A stretch of DNA of 28,447 bases from DATJPD01 sp036394195. GTDB lineage: Bacteria; Pseudomonadota; Alphaproteobacteria; CACIAM-22H2. A program made the translations under genes and the position numbers. Each line of letters opens with the position of its first letter. The first letter of the stretch is position 1. The notes below the pieces were generated by a model. That model saw only the letters and a program-made list of their open reading frames with translations, was not told where the DNA came from and searched no databases. The stretch lies in assembly GCA_036394195.1 (NCBI GenBank), contig DASWFO010000072.1, positions 1-28,447 of the forward strand, read 5' to 3'. Positions 7,930 through 14,363 of this stretch are shown one piece after another.

Positions 7930-7945
7930 AAGTGGCACTTGCAAT
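7930..7945. promoter_or_regulatory. Short dyad sharing a half-site with the 4382 palindrome
   Basis: AAGTG-G-CACTT at 7930-7940 is followed by GCAAT, with ATTGC also at 7921-7925 on the left. The 9-mer ACTTGCAAT is shared with one arm of the 22-bp palindrome at 4382-4403. It lies in the 281-bp gap between the histidine kinase and the DUF6662 gene. The role is uncertain. Confidence 0.25.
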
Positions 7946-7991
7946 CCCGGCGTTTTTGAGAGTAAGAATGAGTTGCAGTACGCCCGCTCAA

Positions 7992-8057
7992 GCGGCCGTC
8001 CTGTTTCAGAGGGTTAGCCAGCCGATGGGAGCCCGATGCGGCCGTCCTTAGCCAGCC
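7992..8057. repeat. Short two-block direct repeat
   Basis: GCGGCCGTCCT occurs at 7992-8002 and 8038-8048. TTAGCCAGCC occurs at 8014-8023 and 8048-8057. In the second copy the two blocks abut. It lies just upstream of the DUF6662 gene, in its presumed leader. It may be a small local duplication. Confidence 0.5.
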
Positions 8058-8090
8058 CCGACCCTGAGCCGACGATATTGGAGGGTCTTC

Positions 8091-9053
8091 ATGGCTGGCT
8101 TATCGCACTGTTTCCACCGGCGCGCGGTCGGCTCGATGTCGCGGGTCCTCGCGGCAGCCGTCGTCGCCGCGGCCATCTTTGACGCGCTCCCCGCGACGGC
8201 GGGAGAGTCGCCGTTCGGCTACGTCTACACCACCGACACCCATCCACGGGGCCAGCTCGAGTTCGAGCAATGGGCGACGCTGCGCACCGGCAAGCCGCAC
8301 GGCGACTACAACCTGTGGCAGCTCCGCGAGGAGATCGAATACGGCGTGACCAACAATTTCCAGCTCTCGGGCTACGTCAACTGGTTGTCGGTCAGCGCGT
8401 TCCGCGACAAGGTCGACGGGACGACCGGGGGCGCGTTCGTCCCCGAGAGTGCCGATCCGAACAAGCGCTATTCGTCGACACGCTTCGATTCGGTTTCGCT
8501 CGAGGGAATCTATCGCCTCCTCAGCCCGTACAAGGACCCGATCGGCTTGGCGCTCTACCTCGAGCCGTCGATCGGCCCGGATGTCCGCGAGATCGAAACG
8601 AAGCTTCTGCTGCACAAAAATTTCTTGGAAGATCGGCTGGTGCTCGCCAGCAACTTCATTGTCGCCTGGGAATGGGAGCACAAGAGCGGCGATCCTACTC
8701 TGGACCCGAGTGATCCGGGCGCGAGCCCGCGCTGGCAGAAGGATCTGGAACTCGAGTTCACGGCCGGGGCGACATACCAGGTCGCGCAGAACTGGTATGC
8801 CGGCCTGGAGTTCCGCAATCACAACGTCTTCACCGGCCACTCGCTCAACCACCAGGAATTCACGTCGTTCTTTGCCGGCCCGACCGTCCACTACACGACC
8901 GAGGGCTGGTGGGCCACCTTGACCGTCTTGCCGCAGCTGCCTCTGGCCCAGGCCTACAACGACGACCAGAAAGCGGCGCTGGTGCACGATCGCATCTACA
9001 GCGACGATCACGAGCAGATGGAGATCCGGCTCAGGGCCGGCATCACATTTTGA
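8091..9053 (+). CDS. DUF6662-type outer-membrane beta-barrel protein
   Basis: This 320-residue protein has an N-terminal signal peptide: an Arg-rich start, a hydrophobic stretch (VLAAAVVAAAIFDALPATA) and probable cleavage near residue 37-38. The mature part is rich in alternating aromatic strands (GYVYTTDT, NFQLSGYVNW, NWYAGLEFRNH, GWWATLTVLPQL) and ends in GITF. A terminal Phe is the classic outer-membrane barrel signal. It resembles proteins annotated as DUF6662; no function is established. GGAGGGTC lies 5 nt before the ATG. The next gene starts 16 bp later on the same strand, so the two form an operon that pairs a barrel with a cytochrome-b-like membrane protein. Confidence 0.85.
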   Translation: MAGLSHCFHRRAVGSMSRVLAAAVVAAAIFDALPATAGESPFGYVYTTDTHPRGQLEFEQWATLRTGKPHGDYNLWQLREEIEYGVTNNFQLSGYVNWLSVSAFRDKVDGTTGGAFVPESADPNKRYSSTRFDSVSLEGIYRLLSPYKDPIGLALYLEPSIGPDVREIETKLLLHKNFLEDRLVLASNFIVAWEWEHKSGDPTLDPSDPGASPRWQKDLELEFTAGATYQVAQNWYAGLEFRNHNVFTGHSLNHQEFTSFFAGPTVHYTTEGWWATLTVLPQLPLAQAYNDDQKAALVHDRIYSDDHEQMEIRLRAGITF

Positions 9054-9069
9054 GGCCGCGGGCAAGCGC

Positions 9070-9594
9070 GTGACTGAAGTGCCAACGACCACACCGCCGC
9101 GGCCACGACTGTCCGCGCCGCAGCGGATCGCGATCTACGCGGTCGGCTTCGGCCTGTGGGCGTCCGGCGGCTTGTGGCTGCTGTTCCACTTCTTCGTCCA
9201 GCCGCATTTCGGAGCACCTCATCCGCTCGAGCCGTGGTGGATGAAGCTGCACGGCGCGTTTTCGTTCGCCAGCCTGTGGCTGTTCGGCCTGTTATGGGGC
9301 GTTCACGTGATCAAAGGCTGGAGCGGCGGACGCCGGCGCTGGTCGGGCGGGACCCTGGCCGGCATCTTGATCGGCCTCATGCTGACCGGATACCTCCTGT
9401 ACTACGTCGGCGACGAGGATGTGCGCGATCTCGTGTCGATCGCGCATTGGTCGGTCGGACTGGCGCTGCCGCTCCTGTTCTTCGTGCATTATGGGGCACG
9501 GCAGACGCCGCGCGAGACCACCGCCGCCGATGCTCCACAAGCGACGGGGGAGCCACGCGTGATCCCCCTCACCCGGCGCCGCGCCGGCGACTAA
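9070..9594 (+). CDS. Four-helix membrane protein, probable di-heme b-type cytochrome
   Basis: This 174-residue inner-membrane protein has four predicted helices at about 21-45, 60-82, 95-113 and 124-142. Four histidines fall inside helices: H61 and H79 in helix 2, H126 and H140 in helix 4 (AHWSV, then FFVHYG). Paired histidines spaced by 14-18 residues on two helices are the usual way b-type membrane cytochromes hold two hemes, so electron transfer is inferred. I do not recognise a named family. Translation starts at GTG 9070, 16 bp after the barrel gene. The C-terminus is a short polar cytoplasmic tail rich in arginine. Confidence 0.78.
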   Translation: MTEVPTTTPPRPRLSAPQRIAIYAVGFGLWASGGLWLLFHFFVQPHFGAPHPLEPWWMKLHGAFSFASLWLFGLLWGVHVIKGWSGGRRRWSGGTLAGILIGLMLTGYLLYYVGDEDVRDLVSIAHWSVGLALPLLFFVHYGARQTPRETTAADAPQATGEPRVIPLTRRRAGD

Positions 9595-9642
9595 ACGCGC
9601 GCGGCTGCGCGGTAGCACAAAATCTCTATCCCAAATTGCGCA

Positions 9643-9668
9643 GGAACCAACCTGTCCCGTCGGCGGTT
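9643..9668 (+). promoter_or_regulatory. EcfG-type general stress promoter
   Basis: GGAACC at 9643-9648, a 16-bp spacer and GGTT at 9665-9668 give one mismatch from the alphaproteobacterial EcfG consensus GGAACC-N16-CGTT. The -10 lies 29 bp before the ATG of the small hydrophilic gene at 9698, a normal leader length. Confidence 0.6.
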
Positions 9669-9697
9669 CTCAAGACAACACCGATCGGGAGCACACC

Positions 9698-10048
9698 ATG
9701 ACAAGTCGCGACGACAGAAAACCAATCGACGAGGACTGCGTCGCCAATCCGCCGGTCAAGGAGAAGCACCAGCGGTTCTCGCGCTACGCTGGCGAGCCGG
9801 ATAAAGACGTCGATGCCATAGCGGAAGATTCGTTTCCGGCCAGCGATCCACCGTCCTACAGCGGGAGTACCTCCGGGACGCCCGACGAAAAGCGGAGCGC
9901 CGCCCCCAAGCCACCCAAGCGGAAGACGCAGAAGACGCGCGTCAGCGAGACCCGGCCGCACAAGCCGCCGGACGCCGGCGACAAGTCCGTCGAGGAGCTG
10001 GCGAAACAGGATTGGCCCGGCGTCGACGCCGACGGGGAGACCGGCTGA
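9698..10048 (+). CDS. Small hydrophilic protein with an EDSFPASDPPS motif
   Basis: This 116-residue, very charged protein has no signal or membrane segment and is probably disordered. Residues 42-53 hold AEDSFPASDPPS, a short motif seen in many small uncharacterised alphaproteobacterial proteins; its role is not known to me. The rest is Lys, Pro and Arg rich (KPPKRKTQKTR). GGGAG precedes the ATG by about 7 nt. An EcfG-type promoter is placed correctly upstream, so it is likely a general-stress gene. Its end converges on the MFS gene with only a 7-bp gap and no visible terminator. Confidence 0.8.
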   Translation: MTSRDDRKPIDEDCVANPPVKEKHQRFSRYAGEPDKDVDAIAEDSFPASDPPSYSGSTSGTPDEKRSAAPKPPKRKTQKTRVSETRPHKPPDAGDKSVEELAKQDWPGVDADGETG

Positions 10049-10055
10049 GCCTGTC

Positions 10056-11264
10056 TCAAGGAGCGGCGCGGTCGGTCACGTCGACGTTGACCCTGGGTCC
10101 CGCCTGCAGGCACAGGAGCGCCGCCAGCGCCGCGAGACATAGCGCACTCGAGACGGCAATCACCGCGACGCCCATCGCATCGAGCAGGAAGCCGAACAGC
10201 AACGGCGCAAACGCCTGCGCGATCCGCGCCGGTGCTCCGAGCAGGCCGGTCCGCTCTCCGTAGCCCTGCGGTCCGAACAGGGCCAGCGGCACCGTCCCGC
10301 GCGCGATGGTCAAAAGCCCATTGCCGGCCCCGTAAAAAATCGCGAACAGCGCCGCACCGGGCGGGCCGATCGCGGCGAGCACGATCGCCCCCAGCGGATG
10401 GAGGCTTGCCGCGACACGCGCCGAGACCAGCGGATGGATGCGGCGCAAGAGGAAGAACTCGGCGACGCGCGCCGCCACCTGGGCGGGGCCGATCAGCGCC
10501 GCCGCCGCGATCGCGGCCACCGGTGTCGCACCCGCGCGCTCGAGCAGGCGCGGCATGTGCGCCGCCATCGAGCCGGTGACGAACCAGCCGGCGGCGAAGA
10601 CGAAGGCGAGCAGGACCATCTCGCGGCGCGGCGTCCAGCCGATGCGCTCAATCGTGGGTGCCGGCGCGGCCGCTGGGCGGGGCACGGACGGAAGGGCGAG
10701 CGAATTGATCGGCAAGCCGATCACGATGTTGAGGGCGGCCCACACCAGGCAAGCCTCGCGCCAGCCCAGCGCATCGTTGAGCACGGCGGACAGCGGCCAG
10801 CTCACGGTCGAGGCAAACCCCGCAAAGAGCGTGATGCCGGTGATCGGGCCGCGGGCGGCCTGTCCGTACAGCGCGGTCAGTGCCGCGAATCCGGCGTCGT
10901 AAAGCCCCATCGCCATGCCGATCCCAAGCAGCGCCCACGCGGCGAACAAGCCGGCCGGACCGGTGGCCGTGGCGAGCACCACCAGCCCGCCGGCGATCAC
11001 GAGATTGGAGGCCGCCAGCAAGCCGCGCCCCCCGCGGCGATCGATCAGCCGTCCGACCGCCGGACCGAGCACGGCCGCGATCAGCAGCGATCCGGAGAAC
11101 GCCGCGAACACCCATGACCGCGGTACGCCGAGCCCGGCCGCGATCGGGTCGGCGAGAATCGCCGGCAGATAGTAGCTGGACGCCCAGGCCAGGGTCTGGC
11201 TGGTGCCCAGCGCCGTCACAACCACGGCGCGGGAGCGGGACTCGGATGTGGATTCGTCGGCCAC
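10056..11264 (-). CDS. MFS transporter, ArsK-like arsenical efflux candidate
   Basis: This 402-residue inner-membrane protein has about 12 helices and the MFS loop motif GRLIDRRGGR after helix 2. It starts close to LGTSQTLAWASSYYLPA, a sequence I associate with transporters annotated as the arsenite efflux protein ArsK; that link is from memory. It is the last gene of the arsR operon, 42 bp after aqpS, which supports export of trivalent arsenicals. It is not ArsJ-like, and no GAPDH gene accompanies it. The start is uncertain: GTG 11264 has AGG 9 nt upstream; TTG 11273 would add three residues. Confidence 0.85.
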   Translation of the reverse strand: MADESTSESRSRAVVVTALGTSQTLAWASSYYLPAILADPIAAGLGVPRSWVFAAFSGSLLIAAVLGPAVGRLIDRRGGRGLLAASNLVIAGGLVVLATATGPAGLFAAWALLGIGMAMGLYDAGFAALTALYGQAARGPITGITLFAGFASTVSWPLSAVLNDALGWREACLVWAALNIVIGLPINSLALPSVPRPAAAPAPTIERIGWTPRREMVLLAFVFAAGWFVTGSMAAHMPRLLERAGATPVAAIAAAALIGPAQVAARVAEFFLLRRIHPLVSARVAASLHPLGAIVLAAIGPPGAALFAIFYGAGNGLLTIARGTVPLALFGPQGYGERTGLLGAPARIAQAFAPLLFGFLLDAMGVAVIAVSSALCLAALAALLCLQAGPRVNVDVTDRAAP

Positions 11265-11306
11265 GCGCTTCAACCTAGCGGAGCGGCCGGCATGCTGTCT
11301 CTTCCG

Positions 11307-11975
11307 CTATGTCGCGATCGGCCGGAACAGCCAGCGCGAGAAGACCGCGGCGGCCGAGGCCCCCAGGGTCTGCGCTATGACGAATGCGACCACGTTGTTG
11401 ATGCCGATGCCGGTGAAGGTGTCGGTGAGGGCGCGGGCGAGGGTCACCGCCGGGTTCGCGAACGAGGTCGACGAGGTGAACCAGTACGCGGCGGTTATGT
11501 AGGCGGCAACGATGCCGGGAAGTGCGGTCGAGAAATGCCGCCGCCCGGCTTCGATGAGCATGACCAGGCCGAATGTCGCGGTGAACTCTCCCGCCCACTG
11601 ACCGACGCCGCTGCGCTCATGCGCCGAGATCTGCAGGATCGGCAGGTCGAACATCAGATGCGCCCAGCACACGCCGGCCGCGGCGCCGATCAGCTGCGCG
11701 ACAATGACAACGGCCAGATCGCGTTTGGTGAGCAGGCCGCGCACGGCGAGCACGCAGCTCACCACCGGATTGAACTGGGCGCCCGAGATCGGCGCGAAGG
11801 TGATGATCAAGGCGACCAGCGCGCCGCCGGTCGCCAGCGCATTGGCCAGAAGCGCCAGGCCGACATTTCCGCCGAACAGCCGCTCGGCCATGATTCCGGA
11901 GCCGACCACGGCCGTGAGAAGAAGGCCGGTGCCGACGGCCTCGGCCGCGGCGCGGCGGGCGATGCTGATCATCAT
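11307..11975 (-). CDS. aqpS: Aquaglyceroporin of the arsenic operon
   Basis: This 222-residue MIP-family channel has six helices and two half-helices. The first NPA box is altered to NPV (N69-P70-V71); the second is intact (N174-P175-A176) with R181 for the selectivity filter. In Sinorhizobium meliloti, AqpS replaces an ArsB pump: arsenite made by ArsC leaves the cell down its gradient. The position here, directly after arsC (28-bp gap), matches that layout. Start ATG 11975 or the next codon ATG 11972; the Shine-Dalgarno is weak, so coupling to arsC translation is plausible. Confidence 0.92.
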   Translation of the reverse strand: MMISIARRAAAEAVGTGLLLTAVVGSGIMAERLFGGNVGLALLANALATGGALVALIITFAPISGAQFNPVVSCVLAVRGLLTKRDLAVVIVAQLIGAAAGVCWAHLMFDLPILQISAHERSGVGQWAGEFTATFGLVMLIEAGRRHFSTALPGIVAAYITAAYWFTSSTSFANPAVTLARALTDTFTGIGINNVVAFVIAQTLGASAAAVFSRWLFRPIAT

Positions 11976-12003
11976 GCAGGCGATCGGGTGGATTCGGGCG
12001 GGA

Positions 12004-12507
12004 TCACGTCAGCTGTGCGATCCGGCCAAGTTCGCGCTTTTTCGCCGCCGCGTCCATGGTCTCCAGCGGCAGCCTTGCGAATTCGCCGATCCGCCGGCAC
12101 AGGAGCGCGAACGCCTCGCGAAACGCCGTCCGGCCTTCCGCGTCGCCGCCGTCCACCGCCGCCGGATCGGGCAGGCCCCAATGCGCCGCGACCGGCGCAC
12201 CGGGCCAGATCGGGCAGACCTCGCCGGCCGCCTGGTCGCAGACCGTGATGACGAAGTCCATCACCGGTGCCGCCGGTGTCGTGAATTCGTCCCAGGATTT
12301 GGAACGCAACATCGCGGTGTCCCAGCCGAGCGAGCGCAACAGCTCCAGCGACAACGGGTGCACCTGTCCCTTGGGAAAGCTGCCGGCGCTGTAGGCGTGG
12401 AACCGGCCCTCCCCGTAGCGATTCAAGATCACTTCGGCGAGGATGCTGCGCGCTGAGTTTCCGGTGCACAGGAACAGCACATTGAAGGGCCTCGTCTCAG
12501 CCGGCAC
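12004..12507 (-). CDS. arsC: Arsenate reductase, low-MW phosphatase type
   Basis: This 167-residue cytosolic enzyme reduces arsenate to arsenite. The P-loop CTGNSAR gives catalytic C14 and R20 (CX5R). Two further cysteines, C90 and C98 (VCDQAAGEVCPIWPG), are placed to relay the disulfide as in thioredoxin-coupled ArsC. Translation starts at GTG 12507, inside the last codons of arsI (11-bp overlap), so it is probably translationally coupled. The next gene is aqpS, which would release the product. Confidence 0.95.
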   Translation of the reverse strand: MPAETRPFNVLFLCTGNSARSILAEVILNRYGEGRFHAYSAGSFPKGQVHPLSLELLRSLGWDTAMLRSKSWDEFTTPAAPVMDFVITVCDQAAGEVCPIWPGAPVAAHWGLPDPAAVDGGDAEGRTAFREAFALLCRRIGEFARLPLETMDAAAKKRELGRIAQLT

Positions 12508-12985
12508 GGCAGCGCCCGGCAGTCACCGCAGCGGCCGGCGTCGATTGCAGCTGCGGCGGCTCGCAGCACATCGCCGTCGAGGCCTCCTTCAGCTTTTCGA
12601 TCGAGCCGCCCTGCCCGTACACGGTGGCGCTGCCGTAGGTGTAAAAGGTCTCCCAGGGCACGCCCTGCGGATCGGCGATCCACTGCTTGTCGGATTTGGC
12701 GTAGCAGCACGTCGTCGCGGCCTCCTCGACAACCGGCCGCTCGGCCGCCTGCAGGCGGCCGAAGATGTCCGCGAGCTCATGCTCGTTTTCGGCCTGGATC
12801 CCGAGATGCTGCACGCCGGCCGGGCCGCCGCGTTTCGAGATCGCGAAATTCACCCGCGGATCGTCGAGCATCCACTTCGCATAATCCGGCTCGACCACCG
12901 TCGGCTCGGCAGCGAACAGGCTGGAGTAAAAGCGGATCGACTGCGCGAGGTCATCGACGCTGACGTGAACGTGAAACCGCTTCAT
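12497..12985 (-). CDS. arsI: ArsI C-As lyase (methylarsenite dioxygenase)
   Basis: This 162-residue extradiol-dioxygenase-fold protein would cleave the C-As bond of trivalent organoarsenicals such as methylarsenite, giving arsenite. The vicinal cysteine pair C93-C94 (TTCCYAKSDKQW) is the ArsI substrate-binding signature. Likely Fe(II) ligands are H5 (or H7), H60 and E112 (WETFY). An extra C-terminal CC pair (AMCCEP) and a late Cys are present. The start ATG 12985 has AAGGAGA 5-11 nt upstream. It overlaps the end of arsR by 35 bp. The CadI annotation given to some relatives is less likely because of the Cys pair and the arsenic operon. Confidence 0.93.
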   Translation of the reverse strand: MKRFHVHVSVDDLAQSIRFYSSLFAAEPTVVEPDYAKWMLDDPRVNFAISKRGGPAGVQHLGIQAENEHELADIFGRLQAAERPVVEEAATTCCYAKSDKQWIADPQGVPWETFYTYGSATVYGQGGSIEKLKEASTAMCCEPPQLQSTPAAAVTAGRCRAG

Positions 12986-13325
12986 GGGACTCTCCTTTGG
13001 TGCGGGATATCGGGGGGCTGCACCCCGGCGCGCAGACAGCACTGCCGGCGCAGCAATTCTCGGTCAGGTAGGCCATAAGGCCGTTCATGGCGGCAAAGTC
13101 CGCGGCGTAATAGAGATGCCGGCCGAGCCGGCGCTGCGTGATCAGGCCGGCATGGCTCAGCTGCGCCAGATGGAACGACAGCGATGACGGGAGGATGCCG
13201 AGCGCCTCGCCGATGGCACCCGCGGACAGCCCTTGCGGCCCCTTCTGCACCAGGAGCCGGAACAGCGCCAATCGCGTTTCCTGGGCGAGCGCGCCCAAGG
13301 CGGTGACGGCCTCAGCCGGGGTCAT
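12951..13325 (-). CDS. arsR: ArsR-family As(III)-responsive repressor
   Basis: This 124-residue winged-helix regulator leads the operon. The recognition region is LPSSLSFHLAQLSHAGLI (about 45-62), then the wing RRLGRHLYY. The metal site is C91-C92 and C98 (ENCCAGSAVC), the same spacing (i, i+1, i+7) as the C95-C96-C102 site of Acidithiobacillus ferrooxidans ArsR, with an extra C102. The classic helix-3 ELCVCD site is absent, so this is the C-terminal-site type. The last residues read into arsI. Arsenite or methylarsenite would release it from the dyad at 13336-13383. Start ATG 13325. Confidence 0.95.
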   Translation of the reverse strand: MTPAEAVTALGALAQETRLALFRLLVQKGPQGLSAGAIGEALGILPSSLSFHLAQLSHAGLITQRRLGRHLYYAADFAAMNGLMAYLTENCCAGSAVCAPGCSPPISRTKGESHEAVSRSRQRR

Positions 13326-13335
13326 GGCTCAACAA

Positions 13336-13383
13336 TTCGATCATTCTCGAAATGTAGAGCGGTTCATTCCACATTTCAAGAAT
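13336..13383. promoter_or_regulatory. ArsR operator-like dyads and ars promoter
   Basis: An inverted repeat with 12-bp arms (11 of 12 matching) lies at 13343-13354 (ATTCTCGAAATG) and 13372-13383 (CATTTCAAGAAT). A smaller dyad TTCGA-N6-TCGAA at 13336-13351 overlaps it. It is 10 bp upstream of arsR, where a repressor would cover the promoter or ribosome site. The AT-rich block at 13381-13403 could carry the minus-strand promoter. Confidence 0.6.
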
Positions 13384-13428
13384 AATAGAATTATGCCAAG
13401 AATTCTTTGCCGCCTGTCCTAAAGGAGG

Positions 13429-13770
13429 CTAAAGCGCCGCGGACAGCAGCCGCCACAGCGCAAGAAGGAGAGCGGCGGCGAAGATGAGTCCGATCAGGGC
13501 GCGGAACGTCCACAGCCCGGCGGCGAAACCGAACCCGAACCCGAAGCCGAGCCGCGCCGGTGAGTCGACGCGGTGGTGAATGACGGTCTCGGGTTCGCGC
13601 GCCGCACCGTCGACGCCAACCTTCGGCGCTGCCGGTGGCCGCGGCTTCGGCCAGCGCGGCGCCTCGGTGAGGTCGAGGCGATGGCGCGGCTGATCGGCCG
13701 CATGGACCGTGTGCTCGTACGCATGCGTGGCTTCAACGAATGACGACTGGACCTTCGGCTTCTCGGTCAT
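13429..13770 (-). CDS. Small C-terminally anchored membrane protein
   Basis: This 113-residue protein has a long polar N-terminal part rich in His, Arg and Pro, then a run of alternating Gly-Phe (GFGFGFGFAAG, about 75-85) leading into one strong membrane helix (about 86-110). It is probably tail-anchored in the inner membrane with its N-terminus in the cytoplasm. No family is recognised. The start is firm: GAGGAGG lies 6 nt before ATG 13770. It is the third gene of the minus-strand operon that begins with the methyltransferase, 23 bp after the cysteine-cluster gene, so it may be a membrane partner for those two. Confidence 0.75.
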   Translation of the reverse strand: MTEKPKVQSSFVEATHAYEHTVHAADQPRHRLDLTEAPRWPKPRPPAAPKVGVDGAAREPETVIHHRVDSPARLGFGFGFGFAAGLWTFRALIGLIFAAALLLALWRLLSAAL

Positions 13771-13793
13771 CGAGGCCTCCTCGCGCCGGCGCG

Positions 13794-14363
13794 TTATTTC
13801 CAGAACGCCGGCCCTTTGTGCGCTTCATTCGGCATTTTCGCGTAGGCGTATCGCTTCATACCATCCGGGCCGGGCACCGACACCACATCGATCAGCTCGC
13901 CGCCTTTAAGAACGCCGAGGTCGGCGTGGCGGTCGGCGAACATGATGACGGTCGTCGACCGGACCAGCACGTAGACACGTCCATCCCGCTCGAGCGCGAG
14001 GCCGCCCCACCGCTTGAGGTCTGAGTAATAGGGCTCCACCAGCCACGAGTTGGGCGCGTTGGGATCCACATGCACCAGCAATTTCCGCGGCTCCTCGACC
14101 GTCTGCAGCACCATGTGCGACACAAGCGGGTGCCAATATTCGGGCACTTCCGGGACCTCGAGATAGCCGCAGAAATACGTCTGACACTGCCGCGGCCGAT
14201 CGGCGTAGATCGTGCAGCCGGCGCCAAAGTCGCAGTGCCGGCATGCCTGCAATGCCGGCTTCGCCAATTCTTGCACGGCCAAGACCAGGCAGCACAGCGT
14301 GCAGCCGTTGCACCCACGCCCGGGCACCGGCGCGTGGTCATCATGGGTCGGAGATTCGGTCAT
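13794..14363 (-). CDS. YkgJ-like cysteine-cluster protein
   Basis: This 189-residue cytosolic protein has nine cysteines in its first 65 residues: C18, C21, C24, C25, C41, C44, C50, C60 and C65 (GCNGCTLCC, CRHC, C50, RPRQC, YFC). The spacing fits the YkgJ/CxxCxxCC family, which is thought to bind zinc or an iron-sulfur cluster; the RPRQC segment is typical. No enzymatic role is established for the family. The C-terminal two thirds have no recognised domain. Its ATG overlaps the stop of the methyltransferase gene (ATGA), so the two are translated together and may act together. Confidence 0.85.
   Translation of the reverse strand: MTESPTHDDHAPVPGRGCNGCTLCCLVLAVQELAKPALQACRHCDFGAGCTIYADRPRQCQTYFCGYLEVPEVPEYWHPLVSHMVLQTVEEPRKLLVHVDPNAPNSWLVEPYYSDLKRWGGLALERDGRVYVLVRSTTVIMFADRHADLGVLKGGELIDVVSVPGPDGMKRYAYAKMPNEAHKGPAFWK

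Noticed and set aside
7935..7948. TGGCAC next to TTGCA as a sigma-54 promoter
   Set aside because: The GG and GC elements are too close (no N10 spacing).
10398..11117. Plus-strand open frames across the MFS and aquaporin genes
   Set aside because: They are shadows of strongly supported minus-strand membrane proteins.
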